The notes under the pieces were generated by a model, which did not search any database, was not told the origin of the DNA, and saw nothing but the letters and a program-made list of their open reading frames with translations. 64,000 bases of DNA from Thiothrix sp. (lineage in GTDB: Bacteria > Pseudomonadota > Gammaproteobacteria > Thiotrichales > Thiotrichaceae), in NCBI RefSeq assembly GCF_028714775.1, contig NZ_JAQTLS010000001.1:186001-250000 (forward strand), read 5' to 3'. Every line of letters begins with the position of its first letter. Position 1 is the first letter of the stretch. Shown here piece by piece: positions 36,417-44,695 of this stretch. The translations under genes and the position numbers were made by a program.

Positions 36417-37298
36417 TTAAAAGCCGATTTGCACTATAAGCATCAAGCCCAACCACGCCAGCGTATGCAGCAATGACGCCCAGCGATACCGCGCTGCCAA
36501 TACTTCCGGCAAGATGTTGGTAATCAGGAACAGTTGCCCCGCGTTTGCCCCATCCATGATGTGCATCCCCGGCGCGAGCTTTTGTTCGTGAATATCTTCC
36601 TCTACCCAACGCTCAGCAGCCGTGCGCACGCTTTGCCATTCCTCAGGATCAATCTGCCCATTGCTGTTGGCGTCAAAAGATTGCAGTAACAGTTGGGGTT
36701 TGGCTTTCCATTCCGCCAGCACCTCCACCAAGCGGGCGCTGCGGTTAACGCGGATATTGTCGCCACCGTGGGTGCGTAATTCGCCTAAGGCATACAAGGT
36801 TTGACCGGGGTAAATGGCGTGCAGCCAAGAGAAATGCGTATTGCCGGGGCGGGTAATGATTTCAGCTTTTTGTGGGAACAGCAGGCAACGCCCGTAACCA
36901 TCATCCAGCACGAAGGGTTCGTTTTCCACATAACCGGGCAGCCACACCGTCGCAGGCAAATTCGGCAAACCCCGGTAGCTTTCCCCTTCCGGCAAATGCA
37001 CAGTCCCCGCCAATTCCACGTAACCTTGCGCACTGCTGCTTAGGCTGGAAGTTGGGGTATCCACAATCAGGCGGTAACGACGAAACAAGCCTAAGGCAAA
37101 CCACAAACTGATCGTGGCGGGCAGTAACAGCCATGCATGTTCAAGTTTGGTGTAGACCAGCAGGCAAACCGCCCCCCAAACCAAGGCAAAACTGGGTAAG
37201 GCCGCAAGGTTCATCAAGCCACCGCGACGTAAGACCGCGTAACGCTGGTGATCCGCGATTTGGAACCAGTCGAAATTACTAGCCGCTTGTGGTAACAC
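36417..37298 (-). CDS. GIDE-like membrane protein with an EF-hand
   Basis: The 293-residue protein has two N-terminal membrane helices (about 30-70) and one at the C-terminus. Its central domain (about 90-205) resembles the GIDE domain of bacterial homologues of mitochondrial E3 ligase MUL1, with LYALGELRTHGGDN. A canonical calcium loop, DANSNGQIDPEEW (about 209-221), is inserted between this domain and the C-terminal helix. It follows lemA after 12 bases; LemA-GIDE pairs are recurrent in bacteria. The start is GTG. The role, perhaps membrane stress handling, is unknown. Confidence 0.65.
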   Translation of the reverse strand: MLPQAASNFDWFQIADHQRYAVLRRGGLMNLAALPSFALVWGAVCLLVYTKLEHAWLLLPATISLWFALGLFRRYRLIVDTPTSSLSSSAQGYVELAGTVHLPEGESYRGLPNLPATVWLPGYVENEPFVLDDGYGRCLLFPQKAEIITRPGNTHFSWLHAIYPGQTLYALGELRTHGGDNIRVNRSARLVEVLAEWKAKPQLLLQSFDANSNGQIDPEEWQSVRTAAERWVEEDIHEQKLAPGMHIMDGANAGQLFLITNILPEVLAARYRWASLLHTLAWLGLMLIVQIGF

Positions 37299-37310
37299 GG
37301 TCGCGCCTAG

Positions 37311-37886
37311 TTAGGAGCTGAAATGCGCGGCGACATCCACATCGCGGGTTTCCTCAACACTAAAGCTCATCAGGCGGAAATGCTTGAAGCTAAATGCCTT
37401 GGCGATGATGACATCGGGAAACTGTTCAATACGGGTATTATTGTTGTTGGCGAAATCATTGTAGAACTCGCGCCGGTCAGCAATGCTGTCTTCCAAGCCA
37501 GTGACACGCTCGCGCAAGTGTTGGAAGGACTCGCTGGCCTTTAATTCTGGGTAGGCTTCCGCCACCGCAAACAAATTACCTAAACCGATACGCAACTGGT
37601 CTTCCGCCGCACCCAACGCATTCATATTGCCGGACTGGAGGGCACTGGCAACCAAGTTGCGGGCTTCCATGACTTTTTGCAGGGTTTCCTGTTCGTATTG
37701 CATGTGTTCTTTACACACAGCTACCAGTTTGGGCAGTTCCTCATTGCGCTGCTTGAGCAGGATGTCGGTATTGCTCCACGCCTTCTGGGTATTGTTTTTC
37801 AGCACCACAAGTTGGTTGTACAACAAGATGCCCCACAGCAGCAGGCCACCCAACAGGGAAAAGAAAATGATGAGTCCGGTATTCAT
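37311..37886 (-). CDS. lemA: LemA family protein
   Basis: This 191-residue protein has one N-terminal membrane helix and a LemA helical bundle: YNQLVVLKNNTQKAWSNTDILLKQRNEELP split across the first helix, YPELKASESFQHL, and the C-terminal RREFYNDFANNNNTRIEQFPDVIIA. These are strong family marks. The ATG at 37886 was chosen because it begins the membrane helix; the frame extends upstream without support. It is followed by the GIDE-like gene. Confidence 0.9.
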   Translation of the reverse strand: MNTGLIIFFSLLGGLLLWGILLYNQLVVLKNNTQKAWSNTDILLKQRNEELPKLVAVCKEHMQYEQETLQKVMEARNLVASALQSGNMNALGAAEDQLRIGLGNLFAVAEAYPELKASESFQHLRERVTGLEDSIADRREFYNDFANNNNTRIEQFPDVIIAKAFSFKHFRLMSFSVEETRDVDVAAHFSS

Positions 37887-38125
37887 GGCATTATTGTTAT
37901 CAATGGTTAATCGGGCTTTGTCCAGTTTAGCAAAGGAAGGGGGTAACGCAGGCATCAACCGATAAGCGGCAACCGTTTATAGGGCAAAACCCTACCGCCT
38001 GCTCATTCTTCCCCCGACAAGCAGCCAAGCATTACCTACACTCTATACCGAAGACACCAGTGCAAAATGAGAAGAATGTCAACGACAATGGAACAATACC
38101 CCTAAGCGTAAGGAAGCGGACATTC

Positions 38126-38161
38126 ATGAGCACAAAAAGTATTTTGGCACTGGCGAATTAA
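38126..38161 (+). CDS. Candidate 11-codon peptide (MSTKSILALAN)
   Basis: An ATG preceded by AAGGAAG at a spacing of 9 bases opens a frame of 11 codons ended by two stops (TAATAA). The terminator begins 31 bases after it. It could be a small protein or a translated part of a regulatory RNA. There is no homologue I recognise and a chance ORF is possible. Confidence 0.35.
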   Translation: MSTKSILALAN

Positions 38162-38191
38162 TAAAAGCGTATCTCTCTCAGTCTCCCTCAC

Positions 38192-38224
38192 GCCCCGCAT
38201 CCCCCTGCGGGGCTTTTATTTTTC
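38192..38224 (+). terminator. Intrinsic terminator of an unassigned plus-strand transcript
   Basis: An 8-bp stem GCCCCGCA/TGCGGGGC with a TCCCCC loop is followed by TTTTATTTTT. On the minus strand no T-tract follows the stem, so it does not serve gpmI well. Confidence 0.85.
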
Positions 38225-38228
38225 CGCC

Positions 38229-39791
38229 TTAGTACACGCCAGCACCTTGTCCGGGAGCCAATTCTTCCAGCAACAAGGTTTTGCCTTTCATACTTTCTGG
38301 CTTAGAAATACCCATCAATTGCAGCACGGTCGGCGCAAGGTTGCTCAAACCGCCATCCGTGGAAAGCCGCCAATTGGACTTGTCGATGATCAAGCAAGGC
38401 ACAGGGTAAACCGTGTGTTGGGTATTCGGCTCCCCGGTCAACGGATCAACGTATTCGTCGCAGTTGCCGTGGTCAGCGGTCAGGATCACGGAATACTCAT
38501 TCGCCATTGCCGCATCCAGCACCCGCCCGACTTCATGGTCAAGCGCTTCCACTGCCTTAATCACAGCGGCCGGAACCGCCGTGTGCCCCACCATGTCACC
38601 GTTGGCAAAATTCACCACGATGAAACAATGCTGCTGTTGCCCCATCGCCGTAATCACGGTATCCGCGACTTCTTTGGCACTCATTTCCGGTTGCAAGTCG
38701 TAAGTTTCCACCTTGGGGGATTCGATCACGATGCGGTCTTCACCCGCATAGGTACGCTCACGCCCGCCGTTGAAGAAGAAGGTGACGTGGGCGTATTTCT
38801 CGGTTTCCGCGCAATGTAACTGTTTCAACCCCACCAGACTGATGGTCTGCGCCAAATTGGTCGCAGGGCGCTCGGGTGGGAACATGACCCGCACCAGCAA
38901 ACGCTTGTCGTATTCGGTCATGGTGGTAAGCGCGACTGTCTCGAAATCACCCCGGTCGAATTCATCGAACTCTTCCATCGCCAAGGCTTTAGCCAATTCG
39001 CGCGGGCGGTCATTACGGAAGTTGAAAAACAGCACCGGATCGCTGCTCTGGATCAATTCGGCATTCGGCAGGATACGCGGCTTGATGAATTCATCAGCTT
39101 CACCCGCAGCGTAAGCATCTTCAATCGCCTGTAAGGGGCTAGCGGCTGGCACGCCAATACCACGCACCATTGCATCCCACGCGATTTTGATTCGATCCCA
39201 ACGGTTATCCCGATCCATTGCGTAAAAGCGTCCGCTGATGGTGGCAATTTCACCGCCTGTCCTTTCCATCAAATCCGTGATTTGCTTGATGAACTGGCGG
39301 GCAACCTTCGGGGAGGTATCACGTCCGTCGGTAATCGCGTGCAATACCGGCTTGACGCCGTGTTCCATGCAGGCTTTCAACAGTGCGGCAAGGTGATTAA
39401 TGTGGCTGTGGACACCACCATCAGATACCAGCCCAATCAGGTGTAGGGGACGGTTTTCGCGTTTCGCCTCAGCCAATACATGCAAGAGCGAATGGTTTTT
39501 GTAGAAACTGCCATCGTCAATGGCATCGTCAATGCGCACCAAATCCTGCTTGAGGATCATGCCGCAACCGATGGTCATGTGACCCACTTCGGAATTGCCC
39601 ATTTGCCCGTCCGGCAAGCCGACCGAACGCCCTGATGCTTGCAAGGTTGTGTGTGGGTGCTTACCGAAATATTCATCCAGCCGGGGCGTGTTGGCCTCAT
39701 AAACGGCGTTGAATTTTTTGCTGGGATTCACCCCGAAACCGTCGAGAATGACTAAGATCGTCCGACGGCGGGGAACGGTTGAGTGTCTCAT
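38229..39791 (-). CDS. gpmI: 2,3-bisphosphoglycerate-independent phosphoglycerate mutase
   Basis: GpmI interconverts 3- and 2-phosphoglycerate using two manganese ions. The 520-residue protein has the catalytic serine in GQMGNSEVGHMTIG (about residue 70) and the metal-binding LVILDGFG at the start. SDGGVHSHINHL, HAITDGRDTSP and TADHGNCDE are also present. Length is typical. It is monocistronic, facing the small transcript region downstream. Confidence 0.96.
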   Translation of the reverse strand: MRHSTVPRRRTILVILDGFGVNPSKKFNAVYEANTPRLDEYFGKHPHTTLQASGRSVGLPDGQMGNSEVGHMTIGCGMILKQDLVRIDDAIDDGSFYKNHSLLHVLAEAKRENRPLHLIGLVSDGGVHSHINHLAALLKACMEHGVKPVLHAITDGRDTSPKVARQFIKQITDLMERTGGEIATISGRFYAMDRDNRWDRIKIAWDAMVRGIGVPAASPLQAIEDAYAAGEADEFIKPRILPNAELIQSSDPVLFFNFRNDRPRELAKALAMEEFDEFDRGDFETVALTTMTEYDKRLLVRVMFPPERPATNLAQTISLVGLKQLHCAETEKYAHVTFFFNGGRERTYAGEDRIVIESPKVETYDLQPEMSAKEVADTVITAMGQQQHCFIVVNFANGDMVGHTAVPAAVIKAVEALDHEVGRVLDAAMANEYSVILTADHGNCDEYVDPLTGEPNTQHTVYPVPCLIIDKSNWRLSTDGGLSNLAPTVLQLMGISKPESMKGKTLLLEELAPGQGAGVY

Positions 39792-39978
39792 TGATTGGCC
39801 TCGTTATTTCTACAAACCTTCATGAAGCGGCGCATTGTAACAGAACGTTGCTTAATTTTCGCAGCACAATTGACTTTCAGGTTTTTTTACGTTACCAAGG
39901 ACGGCATAAGAACTATTACCTTAAAATTTATTATCCATACAACTATTACAAGCAATCTTAACGGTAAAGGGCTACATC

Positions 39979-40761
39979 ATGAAAATACAATTGGTTGCTT
40001 TCAGGCAATGCTTCGTCTGGCTTGGGGCGGGCTGGTTTGCGTTCAAATCCAATCTGGGCGCGTGGCTGGTGCTGTCGATCTTATTTTTAATCACGTTAAT
40101 GCTGCTGGGCATTCTGCCTTTCGTGGGAATTCTGTTCGTGGCATTGTTCATGCCCTTCTTGTTAACCGGATTGCTGGTGTCTGCGCACCGTTCGCTGGTT
40201 GGCTCGCTCGCACGTGTTGAAGACATGCTGATGGGCTTCAACGATGACCGCTTGCGCCGCCCACTATTGCAACTCGGGAGCTTTATGGCGCTGGGCACAC
40301 TGTTGATTTTTATCGCCTTATACCCGCTGAGCCTAGAGGCACTCAAAGCCACTTACACCACGCAAAGCGACACCCACCTCGCGGCAACATTAGTGGCAAT
40401 GGAACAATCATCGCCGGTCAGCCTGTTGTTACAAATGGGGGTAATTGCGCTGGTGCTGATGGCTTTCTTTTACGCCACCCCGCTCGTATTGTTTGAAGAC
40501 CAAGCACCACTGGATGCCGTCACCAACAGCTTGCTGGCTTGCCTGAAAAACATTATCCCACTGACCCTGTTTGGCGTGATGGTGCTGATATTGGGATTCA
40601 TAGCGTCGTTTGCTTTCGGGCTGGGGTATTTGGTGTTGATCCCGGTATTAGCGAGCGCTAATTACGCAAGCTTCCGCGACACGTTCGATCCGGTGGAACC
40701 CCCTGAGGATGAACCACCGAATAATACACGGAAAATGCCCCGCGCCCGTTCTTCCGCTTAA
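39979..40761 (+). CDS. BPSS1780-family membrane protein
   Basis: The 260-residue protein has about six membrane helices and the family features AFRQCFVWLGAGWFAFKSN near the N-terminus, LPFVGILFVALFMPFLLTGL, and FYATPLVLFEDQAPLDA. A charged Pro-rich tail ends it. The function is unknown. It converges on tatC with a 6-base gap. Confidence 0.8.
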   Translation: MKIQLVAFRQCFVWLGAGWFAFKSNLGAWLVLSILFLITLMLLGILPFVGILFVALFMPFLLTGLLVSAHRSLVGSLARVEDMLMGFNDDRLRRPLLQLGSFMALGTLLIFIALYPLSLEALKATYTTQSDTHLAATLVAMEQSSPVSLLLQMGVIALVLMAFFYATPLVLFEDQAPLDAVTNSLLACLKNIIPLTLFGVMVLILGFIASFAFGLGYLVLIPVLASANYASFRDTFDPVEPPEDEPPNNTRKMPRARSSA

Positions 40762-40767
40762 GGCACG

Positions 40768-41793
40768 CTACGGGTCTTTTTTATCTTCAGCTTCTTTGCG
40801 GAAGTTTTCTTCCATGCGTTTGAATTCGGCATCCATACGCTCCAATTCCGCCTCCATTTCCGCTTCGGTCAAGGGGCGGAATTCCTCGTCATCGGTGGAT
40901 TGCACATCAACCGTTTCTTCAAAAACGTGCTTATCATCTTCCCACGCAGTGCCTGTCGTCGCTGCGGCGGCTGCACCTGCGGCAACTACCGGCAAGTTGC
41001 TACCACTGTTTTGTTGCGCTTCATGCGCTTCCTTTTCCACATGGAAGCGTTCCAAATGCTTGGCAAATACGCGGCTCAGGAACAAGCCCAACTCAAACAA
41101 CAACCAAACTGGCACTGCCATCAGCGTTTGTGACACCACATCCGGCGGCGTCAGGAACATAGAGACCGCGAATGCCCCCACGATAATATAGGGGCGTGCT
41201 TTGATAAGTGTTTCGGCACTTACCACACCCATACCGATCAGCAGGATGGTTGCCACGGGCGTTTCAAAACTAAGACCAAAGGCCAAAAACATCGCCACAG
41301 TAAAATCTAGGTAGGTGGCAATATCCGGTGTAGGGTTGACATTACTCGGTGCAAACGCCACCGCTGCCTTGGAAATCATTGGAATAACAACGAAGTAGGC
41401 AAACGCCATGCCAATATAAAACAGCCCCACACTGGAAACCAGCAATGGCGTTATCAACCGCTTCTCATGCTGATACAGGCCGGGAGCAATAAACCCCCAT
41501 ATTTGGTAGAAGGTATAAGGTAAGGTCAGCAAAAACGCGACCATCAGCGCCAGTTTGAAAGGGATCAGGAACGGGGACGCAATCCCGATAGCGATGAGCT
41601 TTTCGCCATGCGGCAACTGGCGGACGAGTGGATCAGATAACCAGTTGTATAAGTCTTGGGCAAAAGGGCTTAATGCGATAAAAACCACGCCCAACACGAT
41701 AACAATACGCAGCAGGCGGTCACGCAGCTCAATCAGGTGTTCCAGAAACGCCTTAAAACCGACCTCTTGAGCATTATCACTGGGGTTTGTCAT
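40768..41793 (-). CDS. tatC: Sec-independent translocase subunit TatC with acidic C-terminal extension
   Basis: TatC is the twin-arginine receptor. The first ~245 residues hold six membrane helices with FLEHLIELRDRLLR near the start, which is the TatC N-terminal signature. The remaining ~95 residues are absent from typical TatC (about 250 aa). They consist of an Ala-rich linker and an acidic, Glu/Met-rich helix predicted to be coiled coil (TEAEMEAELERMDAEF). The tail is cytoplasmic. SoxB, encoded at 61020, is a likely Tat client. The gene overlaps tatB by 17 bases. Confidence 0.92.
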   Translation of the reverse strand: MTNPSDNAQEVGFKAFLEHLIELRDRLLRIVIVLGVVFIALSPFAQDLYNWLSDPLVRQLPHGEKLIAIGIASPFLIPFKLALMVAFLLTLPYTFYQIWGFIAPGLYQHEKRLITPLLVSSVGLFYIGMAFAYFVVIPMISKAAVAFAPSNVNPTPDIATYLDFTVAMFLAFGLSFETPVATILLIGMGVVSAETLIKARPYIIVGAFAVSMFLTPPDVVSQTLMAVPVWLLFELGLFLSRVFAKHLERFHVEKEAHEAQQNSGSNLPVVAAGAAAAATTGTAWEDDKHVFEETVDVQSTDDEEFRPLTEAEMEAELERMDAEFKRMEENFRKEAEDKKDP

Positions 41794-42064
41794 GCTGCTC
41801 CAATGCCTTACGCACCGCGTCGCTCTTCTCTTCCATCATGCCGCGCAGATTGCGCAATTCTTCTTCTTGTTTGTAGAGCATGGTGCGCAATTCTTCCGTG
41901 TGCAGCTCACGCTCAATATCTGCGCGGGTGGTTGCCACGAAACGGCGAACTTTGCCAATCCATTTGCCAATCGTCCGTGCTACGGTTGGCAAGCGTTCCG
42001 GCCCGATTACCAGCAAGGCAACCACGCCGATCATGACCATTTCGAGAAAGCTGCTTTCAAACAT
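41777..42064 (-). CDS. tatB: Sec-independent translocase subunit TatB
   Basis: The 95-residue protein has an N-terminal membrane helix starting MFESSFLEMVMIGVVALLV with the conserved GPERLP hinge (about 21-26), then an amphipathic helix and charged tail. It forms the receptor complex with TatC. It lies between tatA and tatC in the his-tat operon. Confidence 0.92.
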   Translation of the reverse strand: MFESSFLEMVMIGVVALLVIGPERLPTVARTIGKWIGKVRRFVATTRADIERELHTEELRTMLYKQEEELRNLRGMMEEKSDAVRKALEQHDKPQ

Positions 42065-42073
42065 GGGGGGTCT

Positions 42074-42310
42074 TTAGACCTTATCCTTTTCTTTAGCTTC
42101 CGAATCAATTACCCGGCCTTGCGGGGTTTGTTGGGAAACTTGCTGGTCAACCTTGGACGTTTCAGCATCATCCCCATCCTTGATGGCTTTCCTGAAATTT
42201 TTGAAGGCTTCGCCCAAGTCACCGCCCATGTTGCGCAGCTTTTTAGTGCCAAACAGCAGGATAACAATGATCAACACCACGAGCAGTGGGAAAATACCGG
42301 GAGCGTGCAT
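42074..42310 (-). CDS. tatA: Sec-independent translocase subunit TatA
   Basis: This 78-residue pore-forming subunit has a membrane helix ([14 protein letters not shown]) followed by the [23 protein letters not shown] amphipathic motif split around the hinge. The ATG at 42310 gives the usual short N-terminus. The tail is charged. It follows hisE by 19 bases. Confidence 0.92.
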   Translation of the reverse strand: MHAPGIFPLLVVLIIVILLFGTKKLRNMGGDLGEAFKNFRKAIKDGDDAETSKVDQQVSQQTPQGRVIDSEAKEKDKV

Positions 42311-42329
42311 AGTCTTTCTGTCCTTTTTG

Positions 42330-42653
42330 TTACGAGGGTCGGTTGGCTTTTTCCACCAGACCTGACATGCCGAAACGGCGTGCGAGTTCATTCAGCACAT
42401 CGTCGGGGTGTAGGTTCTGCTGTGCCAGTAATACCAGCGTATGAAACCACAAATCCGCGACTTCATACACAATCTTGTCTTTTTCGCCGTCTTTCGCCGC
42501 CATCACGGTTTCGGTGGCTTCTTCGCCGATCTTTTTCAGGATCGCATCCAGCCCCTTGGCGTAGAGCTTGGCGACGTAAGAGCTATCCGGTTCCGCCTGT
42601 TTACGGCTTTCCAGTACGGCGGCGAGTTGGGTGAGTACGGTATCATTCATCAT
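42330..42653 (-). CDS. hisE: Phosphoribosyl-ATP pyrophosphatase
   Basis: HisE removes pyrophosphate from PR-ATP in histidine synthesis. The 107-residue MazG-like protein has [31 protein letters not shown] broken over the metal-binding helices (EExxE and ExxD). It is a stand-alone HisE, not fused to HisI. No hisI lies between hisF and hisE or elsewhere in the window. Confidence 0.93.
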   Translation of the reverse strand: MMNDTVLTQLAAVLESRKQAEPDSSYVAKLYAKGLDAILKKIGEEATETVMAAKDGEKDKIVYEVADLWFHTLVLLAQQNLHPDDVLNELARRFGMSGLVEKANRPS

Positions 42654-42659
42654 GCGGCA

Positions 42660-43433
42660 TTATAACCTCATTTCAATCCCTTGTGCCGCCATGTAGCGTT
42701 TAGCTTCCCCAACGGTATATTCGCCGAAATGGAAAATGCTCGCCGCCAGCACGGCATCCGCACCGCCTTTCAGCACGCCATCCGCCAAATGCTGCAAATT
42801 ACCCACCCCGCCGGAGGCAATCAGCGGGATACCCACGCGGTCAGTAATAGCACGGGTAAGGCCAAGGTCAAATCCGACCTTTGTCCCATCACGATCCATG
42901 CTAGTCACGAGCAATTCGCCCGCGCCGTATTGCGCCATTTTTTCTGCCCATTCGACCGCATCAATGCCAGTACGTTTGCGTCCGCCGTGGGTGAATACTT
43001 CCCAACGGTCAGGTTCGCCCGGTTCGTTGACACGTTTGGCATCTATAGCTACTACGATGCATTGCGAGCCAAAATAATCCGTACATTCTCTAACCAATTC
43101 GGGATTAAACACAGCAGCAGTATTGATGCCGACCTTATCCGCCCCCGCGTTAAGCATCCGGCGCACGTCTTCGGGCTTGCGGATGCCGCCACCGACAGTC
43201 AGTGGAATGAAAACTTGCGAAGCCACCGCTTCTACCACATGGATAATGGTGTCGCGGTTGTCGGAACTGGCGGTGATGTCGAGGAAGGTGATTTCGTCTG
43301 CACCTTCGCGGTTGTAGCGGGCGGCGATTTCCACCGGGTCGCCTGCGTCACGGATGTCGACGAAGTTCACGCCTTTGACGACACGACCGTTGTCCACGTC
43401 AAGGCAGGGGATGATGCGTTTGGCTAAGCCCAT
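42660..43433 (-). CDS. hisF: Imidazole glycerol phosphate synthase, cyclase subunit
   Basis: The 257-residue TIM barrel begins [21 protein letters not shown], with the catalytic Asp in CLDV and a second Asp in TSMDRDGTK. It works with HisH, whose gene is now 11 kb away. It follows hisA after one base. Confidence 0.95.
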   Translation of the reverse strand: MGLAKRIIPCLDVDNGRVVKGVNFVDIRDAGDPVEIAARYNREGADEITFLDITASSDNRDTIIHVVEAVASQVFIPLTVGGGIRKPEDVRRMLNAGADKVGINTAAVFNPELVRECTDYFGSQCIVVAIDAKRVNEPGEPDRWEVFTHGGRKRTGIDAVEWAEKMAQYGAGELLVTSMDRDGTKVGFDLGLTRAITDRVGIPLIASGGVGNLQHLADGVLKGGADAVLAASIFHFGEYTVGEAKRYMAAQGIEMRL

Positions 43434-43434
43434 A

Positions 43435-44169
43435 TCATTTCACCGAATCAACGTATTGTTGCGCTGCCGCCAGATCAATCGTGCCTTCGTAGATCGACCT
43501 GCCGAGGATTGTGCCCATAATGCCCGTACTTTCCACCGCACACAGCGCAGTAATGTCATCCATATTGGTCACACCACCGGATGCCACCACGGGAATGCTG
43601 ATGCTGGAGGCCAGTTTTGCGGTTTCTTCCACATTCACGCCCTTCATCATGCCATCGCGGGAAATGTCGGTGTAAACAATGGCACTGACGCCTGCTTGCT
43701 CAAACTGCTTGGCGAGTTCTATTGCAGAAACGCTAGACACTTCCGCCCAACCATCGGTTGCGACCATGCCGTTTTTCGCATCAATACCGACGATGATGTG
43801 ACCGGGGAATTGCTTGCACAGGTCAATGACGAATTGCGGCTCTTGCACTGCTTTCGTACCGATGATGCAGTATTGCACGCCCGCATCCAGATACGCCGCC
43901 ACGGTTGCTGCATCACGGATGCCACCGCCGATTTGCACGGGAACATTGGGGAAACGCGCAGCCACGGCACGAACCACATCACCGTTGACTGGTTTTCCTT
44001 CAAATGCACCGTTCAAATCAACCAGATGCAGGCGGCGAGCGCCTAAATCGACCCAGCGTTGCGCCATATCGACGGGGTTGCTGGCGAATACGGTGGTGTC
44101 TTCCATCCGGCCTTGGCGCAAACGCACACATTGGCCGTCTTTCAAATCAATAGCGGGGATCAGCAGCAT
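43435..44169 (-). CDS. hisA: Phosphoribosylformimino-5-aminoimidazole carboxamide ribotide isomerase
   Basis: HisA isomerises ProFAR to PRFAR. The 244-residue TIM barrel starts [20 protein letters not shown], with catalytic Asp in AIDLKDG and a second in YTDISRDGM. It now begins the hisA-hisF-hisE-tatA-tatB-tatC transcript. The block upstream (44.3-54.3 kb) separates it from hisB-hisH. Confidence 0.95.
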   Translation of the reverse strand: MLLIPAIDLKDGQCVRLRQGRMEDTTVFASNPVDMAQRWVDLGARRLHLVDLNGAFEGKPVNGDVVRAVAARFPNVPVQIGGGIRDAATVAAYLDAGVQYCIIGTKAVQEPQFVIDLCKQFPGHIIVGIDAKNGMVATDGWAEVSSVSAIELAKQFEQAGVSAIVYTDISRDGMMKGVNVEETAKLASSISIPVVASGGVTNMDDITALCAVESTGIMGTILGRSIYEGTIDLAAAQQYVDSVK

Positions 44170-44346
44170 CGTTCAATCCTTGGTTGTGAAGGCTGAATGC
44201 TACCGCAAAACGGGGCAAGCGTCAGGCTTTTGTGTGCGGCGACATGCTGCTAGAAATTTGTCGCTAACCAACGCGCGTTTTCGATCTATTATCAAAGCTA
44301 GCGTCAGCCACTTCCTTGACTAGATTCCACGAGTTAGCGGAAAAAT

Positions 44347-44673
44347 ATGGACAACCACACCAATAGCCAAAACACGACTGAGCTTATGAATCAATTGGAT
44401 AGATTACTTACCCTATTACTATCCGTACCCGAATCAGAACGACCGAGCAATGCGGCCTACTACCTTGCCAAACTTGCACGATATACGATCAATCGTGGAG
44501 CCGATTACCCAATGATTGCCAGCGTTTGGTCTCATGGTGACTTTGAAGACTTAACCGAGGAAGAAATTAGCAGCGACAGAGCTAGAAAGCTGTTCGCGCT
44601 CATTGATCGAACTCATAATGCGGAAATTGGCATCAATTGGGATGTGTTGAATGCTGCACTGGATGTATATTGA
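44347..44673 (+). CDS. Small hypothetical protein, 108 aa
   Basis: I do not recognise this protein. It is helical and mildly acidic, with LDRLLTLLLSVPESERPS and NAAYYLAKLARYTINRG. No signal peptide or membrane segment is seen. It begins at an ATG after a weak purine-rich stretch (GCGGAAAA). It converges on the PLD-helicase gene with a 22-base gap and is the first gene of the block that separates the his genes. Confidence 0.6.
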   Translation: MDNHTNSQNTTELMNQLDRLLTLLLSVPESERPSNAAYYLAKLARYTINRGADYPMIASVWSHGDFEDLTEEEISSDRARKLFALIDRTHNAEIGINWDVLNAALDVY

Positions 44674-44695
44674 GTACAGCACTCTTATGCCAAAA

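Larger units (their letters stand above)
37887..38228. other. lemA/gpmI intergenic region
   Basis: About 340 bases. It holds a CCGATAAGCGG motif at 37959-37969, a possible 11-codon ORF at 38126-38161, and a strong plus-strand terminator at 38192-38224. As no plus-strand gene lies within 1.8 kb upstream, a small independent transcript is likely here. Confidence 0.55.

Noticed and set aside
41792-42634. Plus-strand open frame of 280 codons
   Set aside because: It runs antisense across tatB, tatA and hisE, all recognised; no ribosome binding site or domain.
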